Positions 8,362 to 14,848 of a stretch of DNA of 14,980 nt are shown here, one piece after another. The notes beneath the pieces are model-generated. The model had not been told where the DNA came from and made no database searches. It saw nothing but the letters and a program-made list of their open reading frames with translations. This stretch comes from an uncultured Gilliamella sp. Lineage in GTDB: Bacteria > Pseudomonadota > Gammaproteobacteria > Enterobacterales > Enterobacteriaceae. A program made the position numbers and the translations under genes. Within the stretch, counting starts at the first letter, position 1. The number at the start of each line of letters is the position of its first letter. The DNA is taken from positions 1 through 14,980 of the forward strand of contig CALYQY010000057.1 of assembly GCA_945291235.1 (NCBI GenBank), in the 5' to 3' direction.

Positions 8362-9642
8362 ATGTCTACATTATCTATTTTACTTTCTGATCAAGTTGCG
8401 CAACCACAGTGGGGTAAAGATGCGCTACTGAGCTATTGCCAAGAGTCTATTACTATTCACTATAAAACTGAACATCGCTTAGGTGCAATTCAACGGGCAG
8501 GGCGTAAACTTGATAATCAAGGCATTAACTCGATTAAACTCAGTGGAAGTGGCTGGGATTTAGAATCTTGCTGGCATTTTTGGTTAGGTTATCGTAATGC
8601 TAAAAATAATAATAAAGTGAGTTGGCCAAAACTTAGTACTGAAGATAAACAAGAACTCAAACACCGCCTAGCTATTATTGATTGGTGCCGTGATATTGTT
8701 AACCAACCCGCTGAAACATTAAGTCCACTTGAATTAGCCACCCAAAGCGCCAAATTAATTAGCACTTATTCATCTGATATTAAATACAATATTATCACAG
8801 GCGAAGCATTAAAAACGCATGATTATATGGGTATTTATACTGTGGGGAAAGGATCGGATAGACCGGCGGCACTACTTGAACTTGACTATAACCCGAGCCA
8901 AAATCCAAAAGCGCCTATCGTTGCTTGTTTAGTTGGTAAAGGTATTACCTTTGATTCGGGGGGCTACAGCCTAAAACCGAGTAGCTTTATGGAGTCGATG
9001 CGTGCCGATATGGGTGGTGCAGCTCTGGTTACCAGCGCTTTAGCACTCGCTATTGCACGAGGTGTCAATCATCGTATTAAACTTTACTTATGTTGTGCAG
9101 ATAACTTAGTCAGTGGTAACGCCTTTAAACTTGGTGATATTATCCGTTATCGCAACGGTAAAACAGTTGAAATTGATAACACTGACGCTGAAGGTCGTTT
9201 AGTTTTAGCTGACGGATTAATCAGTGCTGACAAAGATAAACCTCATTATATTATTGATTGTGCAACATTAACCGGCGCTGCAAAAATTGCTGTCGGTAAT
9301 GACTATCAATCGTTACTTTCGTTTGATGATAAATTAGCTAATGCGCTATTGGTGAGTAGTGAAATCGAGCATGAAGCCTTTTGGCGTTTGCCATTAGCGG
9401 AGTTTCATCGCTCCCAGTTCCCTTCCTCATTTGCCGATATAGCCAATTCCGGATTACCTAATACGGCTGGCGCCAGCACGGCAGCGGCATTTTTGTCATA
9501 TTTTATTAAAAATTATAAACAAAACTGGCTGCACATCGACTGTTCAGCAACATTCCGTAAAAGCGCTAGCGCATTGTGGGCAACGGGAGCAACGGGTATT
9601 GGTGTAAGAACCATTGCCAATCTATTAAGTACTTTAAAATAA
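8362..9642 (+). CDS. pepB: Aminopeptidase B (PepB), M17 family
   Basis: A cytosolic leucyl-aminopeptidase-family enzyme (M17) that removes N-terminal residues from peptides using two metal ions per subunit; the family works as a hexamer. The 426 residues match E. coli PepB (427). Metal ligands and catalytic residues are visible: K193 and D198 in [14 protein letters not shown]216 in MRADMGGA, and D275/E277 with R279 in the signature NTDAEGRL (273-280). The PepB-type C terminus GVRTIANLL is retained. The ATG at 8362 is preferred to an upstream in-frame GTG (8353) because GAGG lies 8 bases before it. No neighbouring isc genes are present, unlike the E. coli arrangement. A terminator-like hairpin lies about 80 bp downstream. 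Confidence 0.95.
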   Translation: MSTLSILLSDQVAQPQWGKDALLSYCQESITIHYKTEHRLGAIQRAGRKLDNQGINSIKLSGSGWDLESCWHFWLGYRNAKNNNKVSWPKLSTEDKQELKHRLAIIDWCRDIVNQPAETLSPLELATQSAKLISTYSSDIKYNIITGEALKTHDYMGIYTVGKGSDRPAALLELDYNPSQNPKAPIVACLVGKGITFDSGGYSLKPSSFMESMRADMGGAALVTSALALAIARGVNHRIKLYLCCADNLVSGNAFKLGDIIRYRNGKTVEIDNTDAEGRLVLADGLISADKDKPHYIIDCATLTGAAKIAVGNDYQSLLSFDDKLANALLVSSEIEHEAFWRLPLAEFHRSQFPSSFADIANSGLPNTAGASTAAAFLSYFIKNYKQNWLHIDCSATFRKSASALWATGATGIGVRTIANLLSTLK

Positions 9643-9724
9643 ATGATTGATATTACAAGTCAATTTATTATCAAGTTAGCTTATATTAGGAGATTATTAA
9701 CTGCTTATCGAAGCATTATTGATT

Positions 9725-9758
9725 TGCAAAAGGCTTTTATTAATGTCTTTTGCATTTT
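9725..9758 (+). terminator. Probable terminator of pepB
   Basis: An 8-bp stem, TGCAAAAG (9725-9732) with CTTTTGCA (9747-9754), is extendable by a G-T and a C-G pair and is followed by TTTT. It separates pepB from the Sel1-protein cluster. Confidence 0.6.
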
Positions 9759-9763
9759 ACTCG

Positions 9764-9797
9764 TTTGCTAGCAAAAAAATAAGTAAATTATTATATT
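9764..9797 (+). promoter_or_regulatory. Promoter region with dyad, Sel1 gene 1
   Basis: A 12-bp palindrome, TTTGC-TA-GCAAA (9764-9775), sits where a -35 box would be, 16 bp ahead of a TATATT -10 candidate (9792-9797). The stretch AAATTATTATATTT around the -10 is shared exactly with Sel1 gene 3. Related dyads occur at the same place before genes 2 and 3, suggesting a shared regulator. Confidence 0.45.
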
Positions 9798-9818
9798 TCA
9801 GTGGGTTAAGGAAGAATC

Positions 9819-12152
9819 ATGAAGAAAACACTATTTGTTGTATTAACAGCATTATTATCGACGACGGCTTACGCTAATCATTGTGCTACTTTTTTTGAAC
9901 AAAAAGATTTTGAACAAGCGTTATTTGCTTGTAACACTGAGGCTGAGCAGGGAGATAGACAAGCTCAGTATAATTTAGGAACGATGTATTATCGAGGTCT
10001 CGGCGTTGAAGAAAATAACGAACAAGCGCTCTATTGGTATAAAAAAGCAGCTGAACAAGGGTTTAGTAAAGCGCAATTTGAATTAGGGGTTTGGTATGAT
10101 CTAGGTGAAGTTGTCGAAGTCGATAAAGAAAAAGCGCTATATTGGTATAAAAAATCGGCTGAACAAGGGTTTAATAAGGCACAATATAATTTAGGGATTT
10201 TATATAACGAAGGTGGCGGTGTCGAAGTCGATAAAGAAAAAGCAGTATATTGGTATAAAAAAGCAGCTGAACAAGGGCTTAGTAAGGCGCAATATAATTT
10301 GGGACTTATGTATGAGCAAGGTGACGGCATCGAAGTCGATAAAGAAAAAGCATTCTATTGGTATAGCCAAGCTGCTGAACAAGGGTTAGATAAAGCGCAA
10401 TATAATTTAGCGATTATATATAAAGAAGGAGACGGCGTCGAAGTCGATAAAGAAAAAGCGCTATATTGGTATAAAAAAGCGGCTGAACAAGGGTTTACTA
10501 AAGCACAATATAACCTAGGGCTTATGTATGACCAAGGTGATGTGGTCAAAGCCAATACAGAAAAAGCGTTATATTGGTATACTCAAGCCGCTGAACGAGG
10601 GTTCAGTGAGGCGCAACATAATTTAGGGGTTATGTATGACGAAGGTGAGGGCGTCAAAGTCGATAAAGAAAAAGCATTCTATTGGTATAGTCAAGCCGCT
10701 GAACAAGGGTTAGATAAGTCGCAATATAATTTAGGGCTTATGTATGACCATGGAGAGGGCGTCAAGGAAGATAGAGAAAAAGCATTCTATTGGTATAGTC
10801 AAGCCGCTGAACAAGGGTTTGCTCAAGCGCAACATTATTTAGGGATTATGTATGCTGAAGGTGAAGGTGTCAAAGTCGATAAAGAAAAAGCGCTCTATTG
10901 GTATACTAAAGCCGCAGAACAAGGGGTTGTTGACGCACAATTTAATTTAGGCGTTATGTATGACGAAGGTCAAGGAGTCGAAGTCGATAAAGAAAAAGCG
11001 TTATATTGGTATACTCAAGCCGCAGAACAAGGGGTTGTTGACGCACAATTTAATTTAGGCGTTATGTATGACGAAGGTGAAGGTGTCGAAGTTGATAAAG
11101 AAAAAGCATTCCATTGGTATAGCCAAGCTGCTGAACAAGGGGATGATAAAGCGCAATATAATTTAGGGAATATGTATAACCAAGGAAAGGGAGTCAAAGC
11201 CGATAAAGAAAAAGCATTCTATTGGTATAAAAAAGCAGCTGAACAAGGATTTAGTAGGGCGCAATATAATTTAGGGCTCATGTATGACGAAGGTATAGGC
11301 GTCAAAGTCAATAAAGAAAAAGCGTTCTATTGGTATACTAAAGCCGCTGAACAAGGCCATATAAATGGCCAGTATAACTTAGCACTTCTGTATGACGAAG
11401 GTGAGGGCGTCAAAGTCAATAAAGAAAAAGCGCTCTATTGGTTTACTAAAGCCGCTGAACAAGGGGATGGTGATGCGCAATTTAGTATTGGGATTATGTA
11501 TGCCGATGGTGAAGGTGTCAAAGTTGATAAAGAAAAAGCGCTATATTGGTATACTAAAGCCGCAGAACAAGGTGTTGGTGACGCACAATTTAATTTAGGA
11601 TTGATGTATGACGATGGTGATGGTATCAAAGTTAATAAAGAAAAAGCGCTCTATTGGTATACTAAAGCCGCAGAACAAGGCATTGATGATGCGCAATATA
11701 ATTTAGGATTGATGTATTACGAAGGTGACGGTGTCAAAGTCGATAAAGAAAAAGCGCTAAATTGGTTTACTAAAGCTGCAGAACAAGATGTTGATGACGC
11801 ACAATATTATCTAGGGATTATGTATGCCCAAGGTGACGGCGTCGAAGAAAACAGAGAAAAAGCGCTATACTGGTTAACTAAAGCTGCGGAACAAGGTGTT
11901 GATGATGCTCAATATAATTTGGGGGTTATGTATGACGAAGGTTTTGGTGTCGAAGTTAACAAAGAAAAAGCAGTATATTGGTATACTAAAGCAGCTGAAC
12001 AAGGCGTTGGTTGGGCGCAAAATAATTTAGGAGTAATGTATCAGCAAGGTGAGGGCGTTAAAAAAAATATAGCGTTAGCCAAAAAATATTTTAAACAAGC
12101 TTGTTCACTCGGTTTAAAAGAAGGTTGTGATAGTTATAATTCCATGAAGTAA
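9819..12152 (+). CDS. Exported Sel1-repeat protein, 20 repeats (cluster gene 1)
   Basis: A 777-residue Sel1-like repeat (SLR) protein, an alpha/alpha solenoid of the TPR-related class that usually serves as a protein-binding scaffold. The N terminus (K2-K3, hydrophobic 4-13, then TTAYA) is a Sec signal peptide with likely cleavage after A19, so it should reach the periplasm or outside. Residues 42-761 are exactly 20 units of 36 residues with core AEQGxxxAQYNLG, then MYxEGxGV and KEKAxYWYxKA. The only cysteines of the mature protein are C22 and C38 before the repeats and C762 and C770 after them, probably capping disulfides. Repeats 10 and 11 share 62 bp exactly; repeat 14 carries a first-repeat signature. 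AAGGAAG precedes the ATG. The partner is unknown; no enzymatic motif is visible. Confidence 0.93.
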   Translation: MKKTLFVVLTALLSTTAYANHCATFFEQKDFEQALFACNTEAEQGDRQAQYNLGTMYYRGLGVEENNEQALYWYKKAAEQGFSKAQFELGVWYDLGEVVEVDKEKALYWYKKSAEQGFNKAQYNLGILYNEGGGVEVDKEKAVYWYKKAAEQGLSKAQYNLGLMYEQGDGIEVDKEKAFYWYSQAAEQGLDKAQYNLAIIYKEGDGVEVDKEKALYWYKKAAEQGFTKAQYNLGLMYDQGDVVKANTEKALYWYTQAAERGFSEAQHNLGVMYDEGEGVKVDKEKAFYWYSQAAEQGLDKSQYNLGLMYDHGEGVKEDREKAFYWYSQAAEQGFAQAQHYLGIMYAEGEGVKVDKEKALYWYTKAAEQGVVDAQFNLGVMYDEGQGVEVDKEKALYWYTQAAEQGVVDAQFNLGVMYDEGEGVEVDKEKAFHWYSQAAEQGDDKAQYNLGNMYNQGKGVKADKEKAFYWYKKAAEQGFSRAQYNLGLMYDEGIGVKVNKEKAFYWYTKAAEQGHINGQYNLALLYDEGEGVKVNKEKALYWFTKAAEQGDGDAQFSIGIMYADGEGVKVDKEKALYWYTKAAEQGVGDAQFNLGLMYDDGDGIKVNKEKALYWYTKAAEQGIDDAQYNLGLMYYEGDGVKVDKEKALNWFTKAAEQDVDDAQYYLGIMYAQGDGVEENREKALYWLTKAAEQGVDDAQYNLGVMYDEGFGVEVNKEKAVYWYTKAAEQGVGWAQNNLGVMYQQGEGVKKNIALAKKYFKQACSLGLKEGCDSYNSMK
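9942..12101 (+). repeat. Twenty tandem 108-bp coding repeats
   Basis: The array is 2160 bp, exactly 20 units of 108 bp, each coding one 36-residue Sel1-like unit without indels. The strongest-conserved DNA part is GATAAAGAAAAAGCG followed by ATTGGTAT. Units 10 and 11 are the closest neighbouring pair: 10909-10970 is identical to 11017-11078. Confidence 0.93.
11396..11728 (+). repeat. 333-bp block identical to 13697-14029 (gene 1 copy)
   Basis: By direct base-by-base comparison this segment of gene 1, from within repeat 14 to within repeat 17, equals positions 13697-14029 of gene 3 at a constant offset of 2301. Flanking repeats diverge on both sides, so recent gene conversion or unequal crossing-over is likely. 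Confidence 0.92.
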
Positions 12153-12189
12153 ATATCATTAAGCAATATAGAAGAGTCAATTTATACTT

Positions 12190-12226
12190 AAAGAGCTGTC
12201 TTATATATTAAGGCAGTTCTTTTTTT
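12190..12226 (+). terminator. Rho-independent terminator, Sel1 gene 1
   Basis: AAAGAGCTG-T-CTT (12190-12202) pairs with AAG-G-CAGTTCTTT (12210-12222), including two G-T pairs, with a 7-base loop and a run of seven T residues (12220-12226). It is the counterpart of the terminators after genes 2 and 3. Confidence 0.9.
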
Positions 12227-12427
12227 ATACAGCCTAAAAATGTCATTTATTCTGTTAACACAATCATTTTTTTGATATAAATTGGCATAACAGTGATATT
12301 TTGACACGGCTCAATAAATTTGGTTGGCGTGTTAACCATTTATCAACGCCATAACCCAATACCGATAAGCCATTTAAAAGTACATTGTTAACGAGTAATA
12401 GAGAGTAAGCCTATTTTTGAACTTTTC

Positions 12428-12441
12428 TTGTCAGTAGGCAA
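12428..12441 (+). promoter_or_regulatory. Dyad upstream of Sel1 gene 2
   Basis: TTGTC-AGTA-GGCAA is an inverted repeat with one G-T mismatch, at the same distance before the start codon as the perfect dyad before gene 3. The following AT-rich stretch (12449-12464) lacks the TATATT seen in genes 1 and 3, so the promoter here may be weaker. Confidence 0.4.
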
Positions 12442-12485
12442 ACTTAAAAAATTATTTTTATTTTCTAGGGGTTTAAGGAAAACTT

Positions 12486-13199
12486 ATGAAAAAAATACTA
12501 TTTGTTGTATTAACTGCATTATTATCGACAACAGCTTACGCTAATAATTGCATTACTTATTTAAAACAAGCAGCTTTAGATAAAGCTTTAGTTGCTTGTA
12601 ACACTGAGGCAGAGCAGGGAGATAAAGATGCTCAATATAACTTAGCACTTATGTATGACGAAGGTGAGGGTGTCAAAGAAAGTAAAGAAAAAGCGATCTA
12701 TTGGTATACTAAAGCCGCAGAACAAGGTGTTGGTGACGCACAATATAATTTAGGGGTTATTTATGACGAACGTGAGGGTGTTGAAGAAAGTAAAGAAAAA
12801 GCGATCTATTGGTATACTAAAGCCGCAGAACAAGGTGTTGGTGATGCGCAATATAATTTAGGGCTTATGTATGACGAAGGTGATGGAGTCGACGTCAATA
12901 AAGAAAAAGCGTTCTATTGGTATACTAAAGCCGCAGAACAAGGGGGGCGTGAGGCGCAATATAATTTAGGGCTTATGTATGACGAAGGTGATGGAGTCGA
13001 CGTCAATAAAGAAAAAGCGATCTATTGGTATACTAAAGCCGCTGAACAAGGGGGGCGTGAGGCGCAAAATAATTTAGGAGTACTGTATCAGCAAGGTGAC
13101 GGTGTTAAAAAAGATATAGCGTTAGCCAAAAAATATTTTAAACAAGCTTGTTCACTCGGTTTAAAAGAAGGTTGTGATAATTATAATTCCATAAAGTAA
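12486..13199 (+). CDS. Exported Sel1-repeat protein, 5 repeats (cluster gene 2)
   Basis: A 237-residue paralogue of gene 1 built on the same plan: a 41-residue N-terminal part with Sec signal peptide (probable cleavage after A19 in TTAYA-NN), exactly five 36-residue Sel1-like units (42-221), and a 16-residue tail. Capping cysteines C22, C38, C222 and C230 are conserved and the repeats contain none. The second unit has DEREGV where other units have DEGxGV, a loss of a usually conserved glycine. AAGGAA lies 5 bases before the ATG. As the shortest member it may approximate the ancestral gene or be a contracted copy; the sequence cannot tell which. Each cluster gene has its own terminator, so the three are probably transcribed separately. 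Confidence 0.92.
   Translation: MKKILFVVLTALLSTTAYANNCITYLKQAALDKALVACNTEAEQGDKDAQYNLALMYDEGEGVKESKEKAIYWYTKAAEQGVGDAQYNLGVIYDEREGVEESKEKAIYWYTKAAEQGVGDAQYNLGLMYDEGDGVDVNKEKAFYWYTKAAEQGGREAQYNLGLMYDEGDGVDVNKEKAIYWYTKAAEQGGREAQNNLGVLYQQGDGVKKDIALAKKYFKQACSLGLKEGCDNYNSIK
12609..13148 (+). repeat. Five tandem 108-bp coding repeats
   Basis: 540 bp, exactly five units of 108 bp. Units 1 and 2 use an ESKEKAIYWY-type variant not found in genes 1 or 3, giving this copy its own sequence flavour, whereas units 4 and 5 resemble the end of gene 3. Confidence 0.92.
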
Positions 13200-13270
13200 A
13201 CGTCATTATAGAAGAGTCAATTTATGCTAAAAGAACTGTCTTACATATTAAGGCAGTTCTTTTTTTATAC
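13021..13270 (+). repeat. 250-bp block identical to 14599-14848 (gene 2 copy)
   Basis: From the last part of repeat 4 through repeat 5, the C-terminal tail, the stop codon and the terminator, this segment matches positions 14599-14848 base for base at an offset of 1578. It spans coding and non-coding DNA alike, so selection on protein sequence does not explain it; recent copying does. Confidence 0.92.
13229..13266 (+). terminator. Rho-independent terminator, Sel1 gene 2
   Basis: AAAAGAACTG-T-CTT (13229-13242) pairs with AAG-G-CAGTTCTTTT (13250-13263), a 14-bp stem with one G-T pair, a 7-base loop and seven T residues. Confidence 0.92.
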
Positions 13271-13468
13271 CGCCTCAAAATGTCATTTATTCTGTTAACA
13301 CAATTACTTTTTTGTTATAAATTGGCTCAACAGTGACACTTTGATGCGACCCAATAAGTTAGGGTGGTGTGTTAACCCTTTTATCAACCCTATAACCCGA
13401 TACCGATAAGCGATTTAAAAGTACATTGTTAACAAGTAATAGATAGTAAACGTATTTTTGTTCTTTTC

Positions 13469-13502
13469 TTGCCAGCAGGCAAAATAAAAAAATTATTATA
13501 TT
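13469..13502 (+). promoter_or_regulatory. Promoter region with dyad, Sel1 gene 3
   Basis: A perfect dyad, TTGCC-AGCA-GGCAA (13469-13482), overlaps the expected -35 position. The -10 candidate TATATT (13497-13502) follows 14 bp later within AAATTATTATATTT, the same stretch found before gene 1. Confidence 0.45.
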
Positions 13503-13523
13503 TTAGGAATTTAAGGAAAACTA

Positions 13524-14777
13524 ATGAAAAAAGTACTATTTGTTGTATTAACAGCATTATTATCGACGACGGCTTACGCTAATAATTGCATTACTTATTT
13601 AGAACAAGAAGTTTTTGATAAAGCTTTAGTTGTTTGTAACAGTGAGGCAGAGCAGGGAGATAGGGATGCTCAATATAACTTAGCACTGATGTATGCCGAA
13701 GGTGAGGGCGTCAAAGTCAATAAAGAAAAAGCGCTCTATTGGTTTACTAAAGCCGCTGAACAAGGGGATGGTGATGCGCAATTTAGTATTGGGATTATGT
13801 ATGCCGATGGTGAAGGTGTCAAAGTTGATAAAGAAAAAGCGCTATATTGGTATACTAAAGCCGCAGAACAAGGTGTTGGTGACGCACAATTTAATTTAGG
13901 ATTGATGTATGACGATGGTGATGGTATCAAAGTTAATAAAGAAAAAGCGCTCTATTGGTATACTAAAGCCGCAGAACAAGGCATTGATGATGCGCAATAT
14001 AATTTAGGATTGATGTATTACGAAGGTGAGGGTGTCGAAGTCGATAAAGAAAAAGCGCTATATTGGTATACTAAAGCCGCAGAACAAGGGGTTGGTGACG
14101 CGCAATATAATTTAGGCCTTATGTATTACGAAGGAGACGGTGTCAAAGTCGATAAAGAAAAAGCCTTCTATTGGTATACTAAAGCAGCAGAACAAGGTGT
14201 TGATTCCGCGCAATATAATTTAGGCCTTATGTATAACGAAGGAGACGGTGTCAAAGTCGATAAAGAAAAAGCGCTCTATTGGTATACTAAAGCCGCAGAA
14301 CAAGGGGGGCGTGAGGCGCAAAATAATTTAGGCCTTATGTATGACGAAGGAGACGGTGTCAAAGTCGATAAAGAAAAAGCCCTCTATTGGTATACTAAAG
14401 CCGCTGAACAAGGTGTTGGTGACGCACAATTTAATTTAGGATTGATGTATGACGAAGGTGAAGGTGTCAAAGTCGATAAAGAAAAAGCGCTATATTGGTA
14501 TACTAAAGCCGCTGAACAAGGGTGGCGTGGGGCGCAAAATAATTTAGGGGTTATTTATGCCGAAGGTGAGGGTGTCGACGTCAATAAAGAAAAAGCGCTC
14601 TATTGGTATACTAAAGCCGCTGAACAAGGGGGGCGTGAGGCGCAAAATAATTTAGGAGTACTGTATCAGCAAGGTGACGGTGTTAAAAAAGATATAGCGT
14701 TAGCCAAAAAATATTTTAAACAAGCTTGTTCACTCGGTTTAAAAGAAGGTTGTGATAATTATAATTCCATAAAGTAA
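13524..14777 (+). CDS. Exported Sel1-repeat protein, 10 repeats (cluster gene 3)
   Basis: A 417-residue paralogue with the same architecture: signal peptide (cleavage likely after A19), cap with C22 and C38, exactly ten 36-residue Sel1-like units (42-401), and a tail with C402 and C410. It is a mosaic. Repeats 1-4 carry the 333-bp block identical to gene 1, while the last repeat, tail and terminator are identical to those of gene 2. Units 5-8 share the phrase GDGVKVDKEKA or close variants, so local unit duplication is likely too. AAGGAA lies 6 bases before the ATG. Function is not inferable beyond an exported solenoid scaffold; secretion past the periplasm is possible but no outer-membrane or lipobox signal is seen. 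Confidence 0.92.
   Translation: MKKVLFVVLTALLSTTAYANNCITYLEQEVFDKALVVCNSEAEQGDRDAQYNLALMYAEGEGVKVNKEKALYWFTKAAEQGDGDAQFSIGIMYADGEGVKVDKEKALYWYTKAAEQGVGDAQFNLGLMYDDGDGIKVNKEKALYWYTKAAEQGIDDAQYNLGLMYYEGEGVEVDKEKALYWYTKAAEQGVGDAQYNLGLMYYEGDGVKVDKEKAFYWYTKAAEQGVDSAQYNLGLMYNEGDGVKVDKEKALYWYTKAAEQGGREAQNNLGLMYDEGDGVKVDKEKALYWYTKAAEQGVGDAQFNLGLMYDEGEGVKVDKEKALYWYTKAAEQGWRGAQNNLGVIYAEGEGVDVNKEKALYWYTKAAEQGGREAQNNLGVLYQQGDGVKKDIALAKKYFKQACSLGLKEGCDNYNSIK
13647..14726 (+). repeat. Ten tandem 108-bp coding repeats
   Basis: 1080 bp, exactly ten units of 108 bp with no indel. The unit count differs from genes 1 and 2 (20 and 5) while both flanking caps stay the same length. Confidence 0.92.
13697..14029 (+). 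repeat. 333-bp block identical to 11396-11728 (gene 3 copy)
   Basis: The gene 3 partner of the identical block in gene 1. It begins just inside repeat 1 of gene 3 but corresponds to internal repeat 14 of gene 1, so the recombination joined non-equivalent positions of the two arrays. Confidence 0.92.
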
Positions 14778-14848
14778 ACGTCATTATAGAAGAGTCAATT
14801 TATGCTAAAAGAACTGTCTTACATATTAAGGCAGTTCTTTTTTTATAC
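14599..14848 (+). repeat. 250-bp block identical to 13021-13270 (gene 3 copy)
   Basis: The gene 3 partner of the block shared with gene 2, covering the last repeat, the tail, the stop codon and the whole terminator. Identity ends one base after the T-run region, at 14849, where this copy switches to a spacer-1-like sequence. Confidence 0.92.

Larger units (their letters stand above)
12153..12485 (+). repeat. Conserved intergenic spacer 1 of the Sel1 cluster
   Basis: These 333 bp between genes 1 and 2 hold no reading frame I can support. In order they contain the terminator of gene 1; an inverted repeat GTTAACAC (12254-12261) / GTGTTAAC (12329-12336) enclosing 67 bp; a third GTTAAC at 12387-12392; a dyad at 12428-12441; and the gene 2 ribosome site. 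Most of this sequence is repeated in spacers 2 and 3. Confidence 0.85.
13200..13523 (+). repeat. Conserved intergenic spacer 2 of the Sel1 cluster
   Basis: These 324 bp between genes 2 and 3 hold no supported gene. The layout repeats spacer 1: terminator; inverted repeat GTTAACAC (13294-13301) / GTGTTAAC (13369-13376) enclosing 67 bp; a third GTTAAC at 13428-13433; dyad at 13469-13482; ribosome site. The middle of this spacer is the most diverged of the three copies. Confidence 0.85.

Noticed and set aside
9764..9775. TTTGCTAGCAAA palindrome as a terminator
   Set aside because: The loop would be two bases and it is followed by A residues on the plus strand; its placement fits a promoter operator better.
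10031..11629. Several open frames of 60-99 codons on the minus strand inside Sel1 gene 1, and one inside gene 3
   Set aside because: They are shadows created by the periodic coding repeat: each is a reverse translation of the same 108-bp unit, without ribosome sites or start contexts.
9942..14726. Regular direct repeats resembling a CRISPR or satellite array
   Set aside because: The 108-bp period is fully coding and in frame, with no spacer-repeat alternation.
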